DNA from: Biscogniauxia marginata
Lineage: Eukaryota; Ascomycota; Sordariomycetes; Xylariales; Xylariaceae
Assembly: GCA_022695795.1 (NCBI GenBank)
Contig: MU404058.1
Location: 124,001 to 188,000, forward strand
DNA: 64,000 nucleotides
Reading direction: 5' to 3'
Made by a program: the position numbers and the translations under genes. Below, piece after piece: positions 47,459-58,615 of the stretch. Each line of letters opens with the position of its first letter. The stretch's first letter is position 1. Below the pieces are notes generated by a model. It did not search any database and had not been told where the DNA came from. It saw nothing but the letters and a program-made list of their open reading frames with translations.

Positions 47459-48326
47459 CCCCACAATTATTTTTCTTTACGTGCCCCGCCACAATCCACA
47501 CAAAATTGATCGCTGGCCAGAACCACGACCGACGGGAAAAAAAAACAACCTCTCTTTTTTAACCCGGACACACACCACCTTCCAACACCACCACCATTTC
47601 CACCACTTCTACTACTACTCTCCGCCCTAAGATAATATAAAATAAACCCGAAAACACCTCAACGCTACCGCAGCATTACATTCACTTCACCTCTTGCAGG
47701 TAGAAAGCACTGCCGCACACCTCCTCAGCTCGGCTCGATACTCACGATCTCCAAATCCCGACCCGGCACAAGTCGTTCCATCCTCCCTGCTCCATCTCGA
47801 TACCGCCTCGACTCGCCTTTGGTCCAACAAAGGCAAACAGCTACCACGGCTCTCCCGGCCGTTAGCTTCGTATCTGATCAAGATTTCAGCCTGCGCAAAT
47901 CCTTCCACATCATCAACTCGAGACCACCTCCAACCCCGGCTGACGTCGCTTAAATACCACCAGACGCCCCTCCTGTTCGACAGCACCCCTCAATCGCACC
48001 CCGTCTTCCCCCCAACCCATCAGCTGCCGCATAGGACGAGTTCTAAGGTTCTTCCTCTACAAGAGGGAGAGTCGAGGAGACCTCGTCAGATCACTTCGGG
48101 ATCAGGAAGCTATCGTTTTCGACCCCCCTAACACCAGAGGAACGAGTTCCCAGCATTCTACTCTTCTACCAACAACGCTATCTATCAGTCATCAGATAGA
48201 CAGTGCTTGGAATATAAAACCCAGAGAACCTATCCTCTGAAGCACCGCATCCGCATTCGCATCCTCCGAATCCACACGATCCCGCCTTGAGTCTCCTCGT
48301 TCCCTTCACCGCCAACACTGAGGGAT
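47459..48326 (+). promoter_or_regulatory. ATG-free, pyrimidine-rich leader and promoter of ODC
   Basis: No ATG occurs on the plus strand from 47459 to the ODC start at 48327, about 870 nt where roughly a dozen would be expected by chance. The stretch is CT-rich, as in long fungal 5' leaders. TATA-like sites stand at 47632-47646 (ATAATATAAAATAAA) and 48213-48219 (TATAAAA), so the transcript could start near 47670 or near 48245. A frame open at 47694-48131 has no ATG. CTATCT...AGATAG near 48178-48200 could form a hairpin. Confidence 0.6.
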
Positions 48327-49670
48327 ATGGTTATGGCAACAGCTGCTGTTGATTGCTTCGCCCCGACTTACTTTGAGAATAATAATATTCTTGTCAGGAA
48401 GAACTATTTCTTGGACCATCACCAGCACAATGGCGTGATTCTCGCAAAGCAGTTGATCGGTGATGCTCTTCGCCAACGCGTTGAGAACATCGATCACGAG
48501 TCTTGTGACCCCGGAGATGAAGATACTTTTTTCGTCGGTGATCTTGGCGAGGTCTACCGCCAGCACATGAGATGGAAGAAGAATCTTCCTCGCGTGAAGC
48601 CCTTCTACGCGGTCAAGTGCAACCCCGACCCTAAGGTCCTTCAGCTTCTAGCTGGCTTGGGCACTGGCTTCGACTGCGCCTCCAAGGCCGAGATTGAGCA
48701 GGTTCTGAACATGGGTATCGACCCTGCTCGCATCATCTATGCGCAGCCTTGCAAGACCAACTCCTACGTGCGCTATGTCGCCAACCAGGGCGTTAAGCAG
48801 ATGACTTTCGACAACGCCGACGAGCTGCGCAAGATTGCCAAGCTCTTCCCTGAAGCTGAGCTTTTCCTGCGTATCCTGACCGATGATTCATCGAGCTTGT
48901 GCCGTCTGAGCCTCAAGTTTGGCGCATCGCTTGACGCCACCGATGATCTTCTTGCCCTAGCCAAGGATCTTGGACTCAACGTCGTTGGCGTAAGCTTCCA
49001 TGTCGGCTCGGGGGCATCCGACCCCCTCGCTTTCCTCAAAGCTGTGCAGGACGCCCATGTCGTCTTCAAGCAAGCGTCTGCTCACGGCTTTGAATTGAAG
49101 ACGCTTGACGTTGGCGGTGGTTTCAGTGGAGAAAGTTTCGAAGATATGGCCCATGTCCTTAGTGAGGCATTGGATGCGTACTTTCCTCCCCATATCAGTA
49201 TTATTGCTGAGCCGGGCCGGTACTACGTCTCTTCGGCCTTCACCCTTGCCTGCAACATCATTGCGCGCCGTACCATCGAGAACCCAATGACAGGCGAGAC
49301 CAGTTACATGGCCTATGTGAATGACGGCCTCTACGGCAACTTCAGCAGCATCATGTTTGACCACCAGCAGCCCATCGCCAAGGTCCTACGCACCGGTACA
49401 CGGACCTTCTACAACAACCCTCTCGCCGACGGAGTGTGCGCGGGCGCAGGGATCGAGTACTCCATCTGGGGACCCACTTGCGATGGCATCGACCGCATCA
49501 CAGAGAGCATTCGCTTTGAACACGAGCTTGATGTTGGCGACTGGCTATACTTTGAGGACATGGGTGCCTATACCAAGTGCTCCGCCACCAAGTTCAACGG
49601 CTTCAGCGATGCCCACGATGTCATCTACGTGTGCAGCGAGCCCGGTGCGAGAGCCCTCCTCGGGTTGTGA
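48327..49670 (+). CDS. Ornithine decarboxylase
   Basis: A single exon of 447 aa. It converts ornithine to putrescine, the committed step of polyamine synthesis (SPE1/spe-1 in other fungi). The PLP lysine is K97 in YAVKCNPDP. The glycine loop is near 263 (VGGGF), EPGRYY is at 295-300, and the active-site Cys is C385 in WGPTCDGID. All are conserved, with normal fungal length. Two nearby starts exist (MVMATAA); the first ATG is chosen. Fungal ODC is controlled by polyamines at transcript and protein level; the long ATG-free leader upstream suggests leader-based control here. Confidence 0.95.
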   Translation: MVMATAAVDCFAPTYFENNNILVRKNYFLDHHQHNGVILAKQLIGDALRQRVENIDHESCDPGDEDTFFVGDLGEVYRQHMRWKKNLPRVKPFYAVKCNPDPKVLQLLAGLGTGFDCASKAEIEQVLNMGIDPARIIYAQPCKTNSYVRYVANQGVKQMTFDNADELRKIAKLFPEAELFLRILTDDSSSLCRLSLKFGASLDATDDLLALAKDLGLNVVGVSFHVGSGASDPLAFLKAVQDAHVVFKQASAHGFELKTLDVGGGFSGESFEDMAHVLSEALDAYFPPHISIIAEPGRYYVSSAFTLACNIIARRTIENPMTGETSYMAYVNDGLYGNFSSIMFDHQQPIAKVLRTGTRTFYNNPLADGVCAGAGIEYSIWGPTCDGIDRITESIRFEHELDVGDWLYFEDMGAYTKCSATKFNGFSDAHDVIYVCSEPGARALLGL

Positions 49671-51179
49671 GTTTCGTGCAGCTGCCACGATAATTAACCA
49701 CTGGTTCCCCTGCTTAAGATACACGCACATAGCGGGACTTAGTAGGGGGTTTGCTGATTGGGGATGTGTGGAGTACTTTTCTTTTATGATAGATAGACTG
49801 ACCATTTTGTCACAACCACCCGAGGGTTCCAACTTACACATTCTCTGAGGCTAAACGCCGATATCTTCGAGATATACTACCAGTTATGGAATAGACATAC
49901 ATAAAAAAAATAGACGCTATTAGCATATGTTGTTTCTTGGTTTGGTAAATGTGCTACTTGACCTAGGCCCTCCATCAGATAAGTTGTATGCTTTACTCAT
50001 GACTTATCATGGTACTAGTAAATGATACGTAATGTTTATACTTCATAAGTTGGCAAGAGATTGACTTAGGGGGTATTATTGCCAAATAAAGACAGTACAT
50101 CGTCTGATAATGTGCAATGTAAAATGAAGTGGCCACCATAGGCCTCCCAAAGGTTATTTCAAACTTGCAATCTACCAAGGAGTCATGTTCATTAATCAAT
50201 CTAGAGCTATATGTTTTCCAAGCCTTCTGTAACAACAATATCGACTCTGATGGCGAGGAATAAGCTATCAGCCGGTTATTCTTCCCCGGGAGCGATTTCG
50301 AAATCTCAGGTCCGCCAGGTAGTGAAATTTCAACGACATGAGAACCCCGGAGCCAGAGACAGTGGTCTATCAGTTACCACCTTATTTTCTCAGGTTCTCA
50401 CTATTGATCTCCTAGGCCCACTGGTGGGATTTGCATCCAAGAACGGCACCGGTCGTAAATAGCGATGTTGGCCGCGAAGGCATAGTCCATGCTCGTTGAC
50501 AGCTTTCCGCTTCCCCGAACTCGTGGAAGAGGCGTGCTGGAAATTGCTGGGTCACGGAGAACTGGAGGCCTCTCGAGCTCCCATGGCATAGAGAAGATAG
50601 TGATCGCTGAAAATTTATGATGAGCTGGCCGTGTGGTTTTCTAAATATATCTTAACCCTCGTTTCTATATAGATGATGTACGAATCGATATGTACTTAAT
50701 CCCGTCTCTCCATATACCGCAAGTATATGTGCAGATAATGTCCTCATTCCAACCAGAAACAAGATAGATATTTCACGTTTAAAGGAATATATAGCAGCTT
50801 CGAGCTTGTCGGGTATTGGGCATAGGTGTCTAAGGAGAGGCTCTCTGGGCGGGAATCTCAGGACAGGATTGTAATCTAGAAACATTCGACACGCTTTATT
50901 ACAATTTCTGAGCTAGGGTATCCTGAGGTTCCATCGCAGAAGTACTAGTCTATGAGATTATGATATGGATAACGTTGCATTATCATTTTATGAGGATATA
51001 TTGGGAATCCTCCGTTGTGATTAAAATATGAGCCGAGGCTTTAAGTATTCTAGGAGACAGTGATCGGAACAGACATCTTCTCAATGTCTGGTATTATAGT
51101 CATGAAGCTCATCATCCTAAAATCCAACTGCGAAAACTTTCTTTAATATATAATATAATAACAGGTGAGCATTTGAATA
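49671..51179. other. Intergenic between convergent ODC and amidase genes
   Basis: 1.5 kb. A minus-strand frame at 50401-50589 (MPWELERPPVLRDPA...) has protein-like composition and may be a relic of a lost gene, but I could not name a family or find partner exons. The rest is AT-rich 3' sequence. Confidence 0.4.
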
Positions 51180-52583
51180 TCACTGGAGCATACGTGACAT
51201 GAGCTTTTTACCCAAACGCATGATATCGGCATCTCTTCCAGCCGGGGCGATCAAGGTCACCCCAAAAGGCATCTCATTCCCTTTCTCATTCGTCCACGTG
51301 CCCACCGGCACGGCTACAGCGCAGAGGTCCAGGAGGTTCACGAAGTGCGAAAACCTACCCATGAACATGTTCCTGCCGATGGGGTCCTCGTCGATCTCCG
51401 CGACGGTGAAGTGGGCGACCGTGGACGGGACCACGAGGATATCGATGTTGTCGCGGAACTGGATCTCCGCCAGCCGCCGACAGCGCCGCACGTCGAAGAT
51501 GTCCTGATAGGTGCGCACCGCGTCGAAGTCGGAGGACGCAGAAAATATCGACTTGGTCACAGGGTGGAGCTCGTCCAGGCCGTGCTCCTTGATGTACGGT
51601 TGGAGGGCTACTAGACGCTGCGCCACTATTGAGCTGTTGTAGAGCAGGTCGTTTGCGTAATTGAAAGACGTGTAATCGAAATCCTCCACGCGAACACAAT
51701 CTACCGACGGGAGTGCTTCGATTACGGCTGAGTATAGGCGAGAGTATTCCGGCGAGAGGTCTTGGAGAAGCCGGTCTGAAGGTGTCCCGAATCGCACCTT
51801 AGACGGCCAGGCCGGCCACTGCGGGACAGCCTGGCGGGCATATATGTCCTCTTCGTCGTAGCCGCTCACGATTTTCCACACGAATTCGGCATCGTCTATA
51901 GATTTTGTGATAATCCCCACACAATCAGCCGTCCGGCAAGCAGGAACTACTCCAACGGCTGAGACCGTGCCAAGTGTTGGCTTGAGCCCGACGACGCCGT
52001 TCAGGGCAGCAGGGACTCGTATGCTTCCCGCCGTATCGGTGCCGAGCGTGAATGAAACCAATCCCGCCGCCACAGTGACCGCGGACCCAGACGAACTACC
52101 GCCCGTGATATAATCTGCGTCATACACGCACCTTGGCGTGCCGTAAGGTGACCGGCGGCCGGTCATACCTGTTGCGAACTGATCCATGTTCGTCTTCCCT
52201 ATCAGAATGCCACCTGCGTCGAGGAGCTTTTGCACGACGGGCGAAGTCCGCTCAGCTGTGTAGGCAAACGAGGGACATGCTACTGTCGTGGGGAGCCCGG
52301 CGACGTCAAATGAATCTTTGACGGAGAAGGGGACGCCGAACAGCGGAGGCAATACTCCAGCTCTGTGCTCCTGCTGGAGCTGCCTCGCATAGTCCGTGGA
52401 CTTCTCCCGTGGTATCAGTGTTATCCACACGGCTTTGTCTTTGTAAGCCTCGATTCTGTCGTATACATCATTTATGAGCCGTTCGGGTGTAAGTGATCCA
52501 TCTCGATAAGCCGAAAGCAGAGTCGCGATACCGAGGTCCTTAGTCCACGAGGATTCATCACTGGGCGGAGCAGCAAGAGGCAT
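51180..52583 (-). CDS. Allophanate-hydrolase-type amidase
   Basis: A single exon of 467 aa in the amidase-signature family. The Ser-cisSer-Lys triad is visible: K89 in PFSVKDSFDVAG, S163 in GGSSSGSA, and S187 in GTDTAGSIRVPA. ACRTADCVGI and the start DLGIATLLSAYRDGSLTP are specific to the allophanate hydrolase branch (AtzF and the hydrolase half of urea amidolyase), which splits allophanate to ammonia and CO2. There is no urea carboxylase part and no AtzF-like C-terminal domain, so this is a free-standing amidase core. The substrate could be allophanate or another carbamoyl amide or nitrogen source. Confidence 0.8.
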   Translation of the reverse strand: MPLAAPPSDESSWTKDLGIATLLSAYRDGSLTPERLINDVYDRIEAYKDKAVWITLIPREKSTDYARQLQQEHRAGVLPPLFGVPFSVKDSFDVAGLPTTVACPSFAYTAERTSPVVQKLLDAGGILIGKTNMDQFATGMTGRRSPYGTPRCVYDADYITGGSSSGSAVTVAAGLVSFTLGTDTAGSIRVPAALNGVVGLKPTLGTVSAVGVVPACRTADCVGIITKSIDDAEFVWKIVSGYDEEDIYARQAVPQWPAWPSKVRFGTPSDRLLQDLSPEYSRLYSAVIEALPSVDCVRVEDFDYTSFNYANDLLYNSSIVAQRLVALQPYIKEHGLDELHPVTKSIFSASSDFDAVRTYQDIFDVRRCRRLAEIQFRDNIDILVVPSTVAHFTVAEIDEDPIGRNMFMGRFSHFVNLLDLCAVAVPVGTWTNEKGNEMPFGVTLIAPAGRDADIMRLGKKLMSRMLQ

Positions 52584-53052
52584 TTTTATCTCAACTTTAG
52601 GTAGGTAGGTATATACAAGAGAAAATAAGACAAATGATTATTCATAGATTGTCTTCAATCGAGCCGTCAATTCCATATATATCGGCTAGTGAGATTAAAA
52701 TGTTCCAGTCACTTAAATACCTTAGGTATGTAAACCTCTCCTATTAATGGTTCATGTTGGGTTGAAGTGTCTATAAGTCCTCGCTATTGTGACGATGTTT
52801 AATCCAACTTTGAACAGCTGCAAAGCTAGACTACAGTTGACAACAGACCGACGATTTAATCCAACTAACTAATTGCCTCCAGATCAGATGTTAGACTAAA
52901 GAATTCCTGCCATTATCAACCGCCAAATTTATGACTAACAAGTCTCGATATCTTGCCTTGTCTCCAACTTATATTTATCCAATTGTCCGACAGTGCCATT
53001 GAGTCATTCTATCCTTCTCGTTGGGCCTACAAACGGCCAAGAAGCCCTCCAT
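52584..53052. promoter_or_regulatory. Divergent promoter of the amidase and ARG7 genes
   Basis: 469 bp separates the two start codons. It is AT-leaning, with a TAGGTAGGTAGG-type tract beside the amidase start and repeated GTCAATT/AACTAACT stretches. The in-frame GTG at 52993 is not taken as the ARG7 start. Confidence 0.5.
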
Positions 53053-54507
53053 ATGGCTTTCCAGGCTTCGTGGCAGCGGGTTTCCGGCCAATTGAGACAA
53101 CAGGGCATTCAATTGGCTTCCAGGGTCCCGGGAGCGCGATCCTATTCCGCTCCGGTCAACGGAAGCATTCCCGCCGCTAAGAAGAAATATGTTCCCACGA
53201 GCGGCACGTACCCCAAAGGCTTCAAGGTCTCAGGGACGATTGTTGGCGTGAAACCTAGCAATAAGACCAAGCCGGACCTTGCGTTTATCACCTCAGACAC
53301 GCCTTGCGCCGCGGCCGCAGTGTTCACCAAGAACAAGTTCCAAGCCGCGCCTGTTACTTTCAGCCGCGCATTGCTTCAGCAGCAGAAGAATTCTGGACTT
53401 CAGGGCGTCCTCATCAACTCGGGTTGCGCCAATGCGGTCACTGGCAAGGGGGGCCTCGAAGATGCTGAGGCAATGGCTAAGGAGGCTGACAAGACTCTGA
53501 ACGCTGACAAGGCCACGATTGTCATGAGCACTGGTGTCATCGGTCAAAGGTCATTATACAGCCCTCCAAAAACCTGCTTGGGAAGCTAGCAAGCTCGTTA
53601 CTAATTGACGAGCAGGCTGCCCATAAAGAAGATACTCGACAAAGTCCCCGAGGCGCACCAAGGCCTTGGAGACACACATAAGCACTGGATTACCTGTGCT
53701 ACAGCCATATGCACGACTGATACCTTCCCTAAGCTGATATCCAAGACATTTAGCCTTCCTTCCTCGCCCTCAACCGAGTACAGTATTGCTGGTATGACCA
53801 AGGGTGCTGGTATGATTCATCCGAACATGGCAACGCTATTGGGTGTAATCGCGACGGATGCGCCCATCTCACCCGCCATTATGCCAACGGTACTAAAGCA
53901 CGCTGTTGACCGGTCCTTCAATAGCATCACGATCGATGGAGACACTTCTACGAACGACACTGTTGCTTTGCTGGCCAACGGAGCAGCTGGTGGTCAGGAG
54001 ATTACTTCCGAGAGCTCGGCTGACTTCAAGGCCTTCCAAGAGGTTCTGACCAACTTCTCAACGGACCTCGCAAAACTGATCGTCAGGGACGGCGAAGGCG
54101 CGACCAAATTCGTTACCATTCGTGTGGTTGAATCTTCGAGCGAAAAAGGGGCTCGGAAGATAGCGAGCACCATTGCCAGATCGCCGCTGGTCAAAACCGC
54201 ACTTTACGGCAAGGATGCGAACTGGGGACGTATACTCTGTGCAACTGGCTATTCGTTGATTACGGAGCCCGGATCTCTCGTCAACGACGTGGCCGAGATC
54301 ATTCCCGAGAAGACAAACGTGTCCTTCGTCCCTACGGACGGCAGTCCGGAATTGAAGCTACTTGTGAACGGCGAACCAGAGTTAGTAGACGAGACCCGAG
54401 CTGCGGAGATCCTTGAACTTGAGGACCTCGAGATCCTGGTTAGACTGGGAACCGGGGATAAGAAGGCCACGTACTGGACTTGCGACTACAGCCATGAGTA
54501 CATGTAA
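53053..54507 (+). CDS. ARG7: Arg7/ArgJ ornithine acetyltransferase, mitochondrial
   Basis: Two exons (53053-53549 and 53616-54507) give 462 aa. The enzyme transfers acetyl from N-acetylornithine to glutamate (and can use acetyl-CoA), closing the acetyl cycle of arginine synthesis in the matrix. The start [18 protein letters not shown] followed by basic residues is a mitochondrial presequence. The self-cleavage site is MATLLG with nucleophile Thr at about 239, after [20 protein letters not shown], a substrate-binding block, is intact. RLPIKKIL spans the splice junction. TGTATATA lies 160 nt past the stop. Confidence 0.93.
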
Positions 54508-55158
54508 GCGTATGAAATATCTCTGCGATTATTGGTATACTAACATGAATGATAGAACGATTAACGGAGATTATCGTACATAGATTATGGAGGCTGGGGG
54601 TGGAGCTGAAGATACCATGAGCATCTATGTTGGCGTAGGCACTCGGGAAGAAGAAACAAAATATTAGATGTATATATGAGGAGTGGAAAATCAAACCTGC
54701 CATACTTATAGAGATGATGGGCGTCTGGCTATGTTATTGTTGAACCTCATTAAGTGCGTTTGTACTAAGGGCTCTTATAAGTAGAAGCTATCCGTTTGCC
54801 TACCTAGAAACCTAATCGTGAGGGATAATGCCCCGATACGTGAGAACGATGACTATTACCATTTGTCGGTACTTTTAAGAGAGTTTACAAGTGAAAAAAA
54901 TTGACTTGACTTGTACTAGGAACAAGTAGAGTTGTATCGCAATATGTACAAGCAGAAGTGGCCAAAGGAAAAAGGGGGAGGGCAGGAGGGATAAGTAGCT
55001 GTTGGACGCTTTACCTAATTAGGGTTAGCGCCCTTGGGACGCGTTCCAACCCGGCAACACGCGTAAAGTGATTTTCTGAATTGTGTCTAAGCAGTGACGG
55101 CCGACTTGTCACATTGAAAAGCCAGCGACCGCTCAACCACAAAAACAACCAAACAAAA
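54508..55158. other. Intergenic between ARG7 and the RFC subunit gene
   Basis: 650 bp. It carries TGTATATA at 54669-54676 (ARG7 3' side) and the promoter of the RFC gene, including AACCCGGCAACACGCGT near 55050. No gene seen. Confidence 0.5.
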
Positions 55159-56458
55159 ATGCCGGCTGCGAAGACAGTAGAAGAGAAGGGCGAGTCCTCG
55201 ACCTCGGTCGCCAAAGCCACCACCTCGAACGGCAATGCCACCTACGAGCTGCCATGGTAAGCTTTCCTTACAAAAAAAAAACCAAAACTGAGAACTTGTT
55301 TGTTAAGTTAGGAGCTAACCGATCCTCCGTAGGGTAGAGAAGTACCGGCCGGTCTTCCTCGACGACGTGGTCGGCAACACCGAGACGATCGAGCGGCTGA
55401 AGATCATCGCGAAGGACGGCAACATGCCGCACGTTATCATATCGGGCATGCCGGGTATCGGAAAGACGACGAGCGTGCTGTGTCTCGCCCGCCAGCTGCT
55501 GGGAGATGCGTACAAGGAGGCGGTGTTGGAGCTTAACGCCAGCGACGAGCGAGGTGAGTCAGCCTGATATATATTATACATATTCATTCGTCTACCTGTA
55601 TTGGAGGAGATAGTATACGGGTGGTTGAGGGCAACGGAATAGCTAACCGCATCTCTCGTCCCGTCCGCATCTATAGGCATCGACGTGGTACGGAACCGGA
55701 TCAAGGGCTTCGCGCAGAAGAAGGTGACGCTGCCGGCGGGGCGGCACAAGCTCGTGATCCTGGACGAGGCGGACAGCATGACGTCGGGGGCGCAGCAGGC
55801 GCTGCGGCGGACGATGGAGATCTACTCCAACACGACGCGGTTCGCGTTCGCGTGCAACCAGTCGAACAAGATCATCGAGCCGCTGCAGTCGCGGTGCGCG
55901 ATCCTGCGGTACGGGCGCCTGACGGACGCGCAGGTGGTGCACCGGCTGATGCAGATCGTCGAGGCCGAGGGCGTGCGGCACAGCGACGACGGGCTCGCCG
56001 CGCTCGTCTTCAGCGCCGAGGGCGACATGCGCCAGGCCATCAACAACCTGCAGAGCACGCACGCCGGCTTCGGCTTCGTCAGCGGCGACAACGTCTTCAA
56101 GGTCGTCGACAGCCCGCACCCGATCAAGGTGCAGGCCATGCTCAAGGCCTGCTACGAGGGCGACGTCGCCGGCGCGCTCGACGCCCTGCGCGAGCTCTGG
56201 GACCTCGGCTACTCGAGCCACGACATCGTCAGCACCATGTTCAAGGTCACCAAGACCATCCCCACCCTCAGCGAGCACTCCAAGCTCGAGTTCATCCGGG
56301 AGATCGGCTTCACCCACATGAAGATCCTCGAGGGCGTCCAGACCCTGCTGCAGCTGAGCGGCTGCGTCGCCCGCCTCGCCAAGATCAACATGGACCCCAA
56401 GAAGTTCGAGACCAAGCCGTCGTCGTCGTCGTCGGCGACGGCCAAGAAGAGGAAATGA
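55159..56458 (+). CDS. Replication factor C small subunit (Rfc4-type)
   Basis: Three exons (55159-55256, 55333-55553, 55677-56458) give 366 aa. It is part of the clamp loader that opens PCNA. The RFC box WVEKYRP spans the first junction. Walker A is GMPGIGKTT, Walker B is LDEADSMT, sensor 1 lies in FACNQSNKI, the SRC motif in [11 protein letters not shown], and sensor 2 in [11 protein letters not shown]. Overall it is closest in type to yeast Rfc4 (human RFC2). The end has a Ser run and KKRK. Exon 3 is extremely GC-rich, which creates long false frames on the opposite strand. Confidence 0.92.
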
Positions 56459-56494
56459 GGGGAACAATACGGCCCCCTTTTTAAATAGTACGAA

Positions 56495-56510
56495 GGGGGG
56501 GGGGGGGGGG
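56495..56510. repeat. Poly-G run of 16
   Basis: A homopolymer just past the RFC stop codon; length may be unstable or a sequencing artefact. Confidence 0.7.
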
Positions 56511-56774
56511 TATTGGTAATGTAAAAGAGAAAAGATTTCTACTACTGCATGGCATGGCGTTTCGCGATATACAGTTTACAGTTTTAACTTGCCTTTCCTT
56601 CCCTGCCTTTCCGAGGTTGGCCGGGAGGTCTATGGAATGAATATCAAAAAAAAAGAATCTCACTGGATACCCCCTTTCTTTCTTTCCCTTTTTACTTATT
56701 TATGTACACGTGTGATACTTGCTGTTTTTTTATACAAAGGATGAATATGCCATAACTCCCGAAAGCCGCGTCCT

Positions 56775-57486
56775 CTATCTCTTCGGCGATGGCGATGGCG
56801 ATGGCAATGGCGGCGGCTCGTCGTCGTCCTCAAGCTCCTTCTCGATGCTCTCCCACATGGCCCGGTCCCGCGCTACCCGCCGCTGGATGCGCACGCGCTG
56901 CTCGTACCGGCGCACCCGGTTGTCCGCCTCGATCATGCCGCCGAGGATCATGCCCGACATCTGGAGGTATCTTGTGAATTTATGTATTCCCGTCAGCTAG
57001 GAATTAAGTCCTGCCCTCTGGGAGAGGCTGATTGATAAGTCAAATTGGAAAGCGAGTTTCAGGGGAGGGGTTCTAGAACCCCTGACCGTTTATCTGTCAC
57101 TTTTAAACAAATCCTTCTCCCCCTCCTGCTCCTTCTCGTCTTCATCCTCCTCTTTCTCGGGTTTGAAAACCGGATCCTCACAAATAGATATATATTTACA
57201 AAAGTCAAGAAACTATGGGAGCTAACTACTAAGCGGACCTGAAGAAAGAAAAAAGGGGGGAGAAGAGAAAAAAAAAAAAAGAGGAGTGGAAGGAAGGTAG
57301 TAAGACTTACACCTTGAACTGGATCGTCAGACCCCGGTACACGGGCGACATGACGTGCCCGACGCCCGCCAGGACCGCCGACGCCGCGCCCCATTTGGCG
57401 GCTCCCACGGCGGCGCCCCGCACGGCCTCGCGCTGGGCCTCCTGGGCGTCGGCGGTGTCGAGCGGGCTGCGGGTTGGACCTGGCAT
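56775..57486 (-). CDS. Small HIG1-like mitochondrial protein
   Basis: Two exons (57486-57311 and 56970-56775) give 123 aa. After MPGPTRSPLDTADAQ comes an Ala/Gly-rich helix (AAVGAAKWGAASAVLAGVGH), then YRGLTIQFKVYLQMSGMILG, a second helix, and a basic stretch (RVRRYEQRVRIQRRV). Two short Gly-rich helices joined by a basic turn resemble the HIG1 domain of Rcf-type respiratory supercomplex factors, so inner mitochondrial membrane is the best guess. The 340-bp intron is unusually long and GT-rich, but the join is in frame. TGTACATA lies about 70 nt past the stop, as for other mitochondrial genes here. Confidence 0.55.
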
Positions 57487-58615
57487 TCCTTGGGGGTTTT
57501 TTTTCTTATCTCCGTTCTTGTCGCATATGACTGTCGACCGCAGTGGGATGCTCCGCGGAGAAGAGGGGGGAGAAGAAGCAGTATGTTAAGGGATTATTTT
57601 CCACGTGCGATAAGAGGTAGTTGTATGGGTACCTATATAGCTCGGCTGGGTGCAATTGTATGAGACGAGGGCCCTCCCTTATTGAGTAGGTAGGTACTAA
57701 GGTAAGTAAGTTGTGTGCATGTATAGATAATGCGATATATTTCTTGTGTTGCTTGTGCTATGAATGAGTGCGAGGTGGACATGAAAAGATTGGATTAGTG
57801 AGGCAGGTCGAGTTGAAGCTTGTTACGTAGGTGGAGTTCTACCCTGTCGGAGCTTTTGCGAGCTAGAGCTCCGTCTTAGTGTAGATCTTTTCGTGCGTCA
57901 TTAGGCAGTTCCATGTTCGGGTTGTTTCCATGAGTTTAAACCCCCTACGTAAATATTTTATTGTAGCTTAGGTAGGTATGCTTTCATCTTTCTTGGAGAA
58001 TGTACCTACCTTCACTATAGAGAGGAAGGTGGGGTATCGTAACACTCAATAGATGAAGTAAGAGAGAGGTTAGCTACTACTATGTACTGTTTGTTAATTC
58101 AATTAATTACTCCATTTAGGTACAGGCCCTCTAACACAAGTTGTATGTACAAAAGTCTCGTCCTCGGCGTCATAGGAACCTTCCTGCAATCGTCTGCCAA
58201 GGCCACAATGAAACTGGGGATCTTTAGATTATGTAGTAAACGCCGATGGATTATGATGCAAGTGATCGATTAAGTTTCAGGGCAACTAACCAAATAGATC
58301 ACGCTCTAGACGACGAAGATATTTATGTCATTTGAAACAGCTATTCGAAATTATGCATATATAAAACTCCAGAAATAGGAACAACATAGAGAGTAATGTC
58401 AAGATCACAAATCGCACTCGCCAGGACTATACTCACAACCCAGTCCCCGACGTCATCACCCGGCGTCGTATGATAATACCAGCAACCATTTACATTCTTA
58501 ATATCAGTATTCATCACCCTTACTCGTTCTCACCCCACCAACTCGGAGCACCACAACAACCCAGCATCACCCATTACGACATCACCTAAGCATCACCACC
58601 GCCGATAACAAACAG
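57487..58615. promoter_or_regulatory. Divergent upstream region of the HIG1-like and GFA genes
   Basis: 1.13 kb with several TAGGTAGGTA-type tracts (57685-57700, 57965-57980). The last 150 bp before the GFA start are rich in CA and AC, like a fungal 5' UTR. No gene seen. Confidence 0.5.

Noticed and set aside
47694..48131. 145-codon open frame before ODC
   Set aside because: No ATG; it begins at TTG. Its Ser/Pro/His-rich composition follows from the CT-rich leader. Kept only as part of the leader.
50401..50589. 62-codon minus-strand frame MPWELERPPVLRDPA...
   Set aside because: Plausible relic composition, but no family could be named and no adjoining exon was found.
55621..56484. Long open frames in other phases and on the opposite strand of the RFC gene
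   Set aside because: Extreme GC content of exon 3 removes stop codons in all frames; only the plus-strand clamp-loader frame has motifs.
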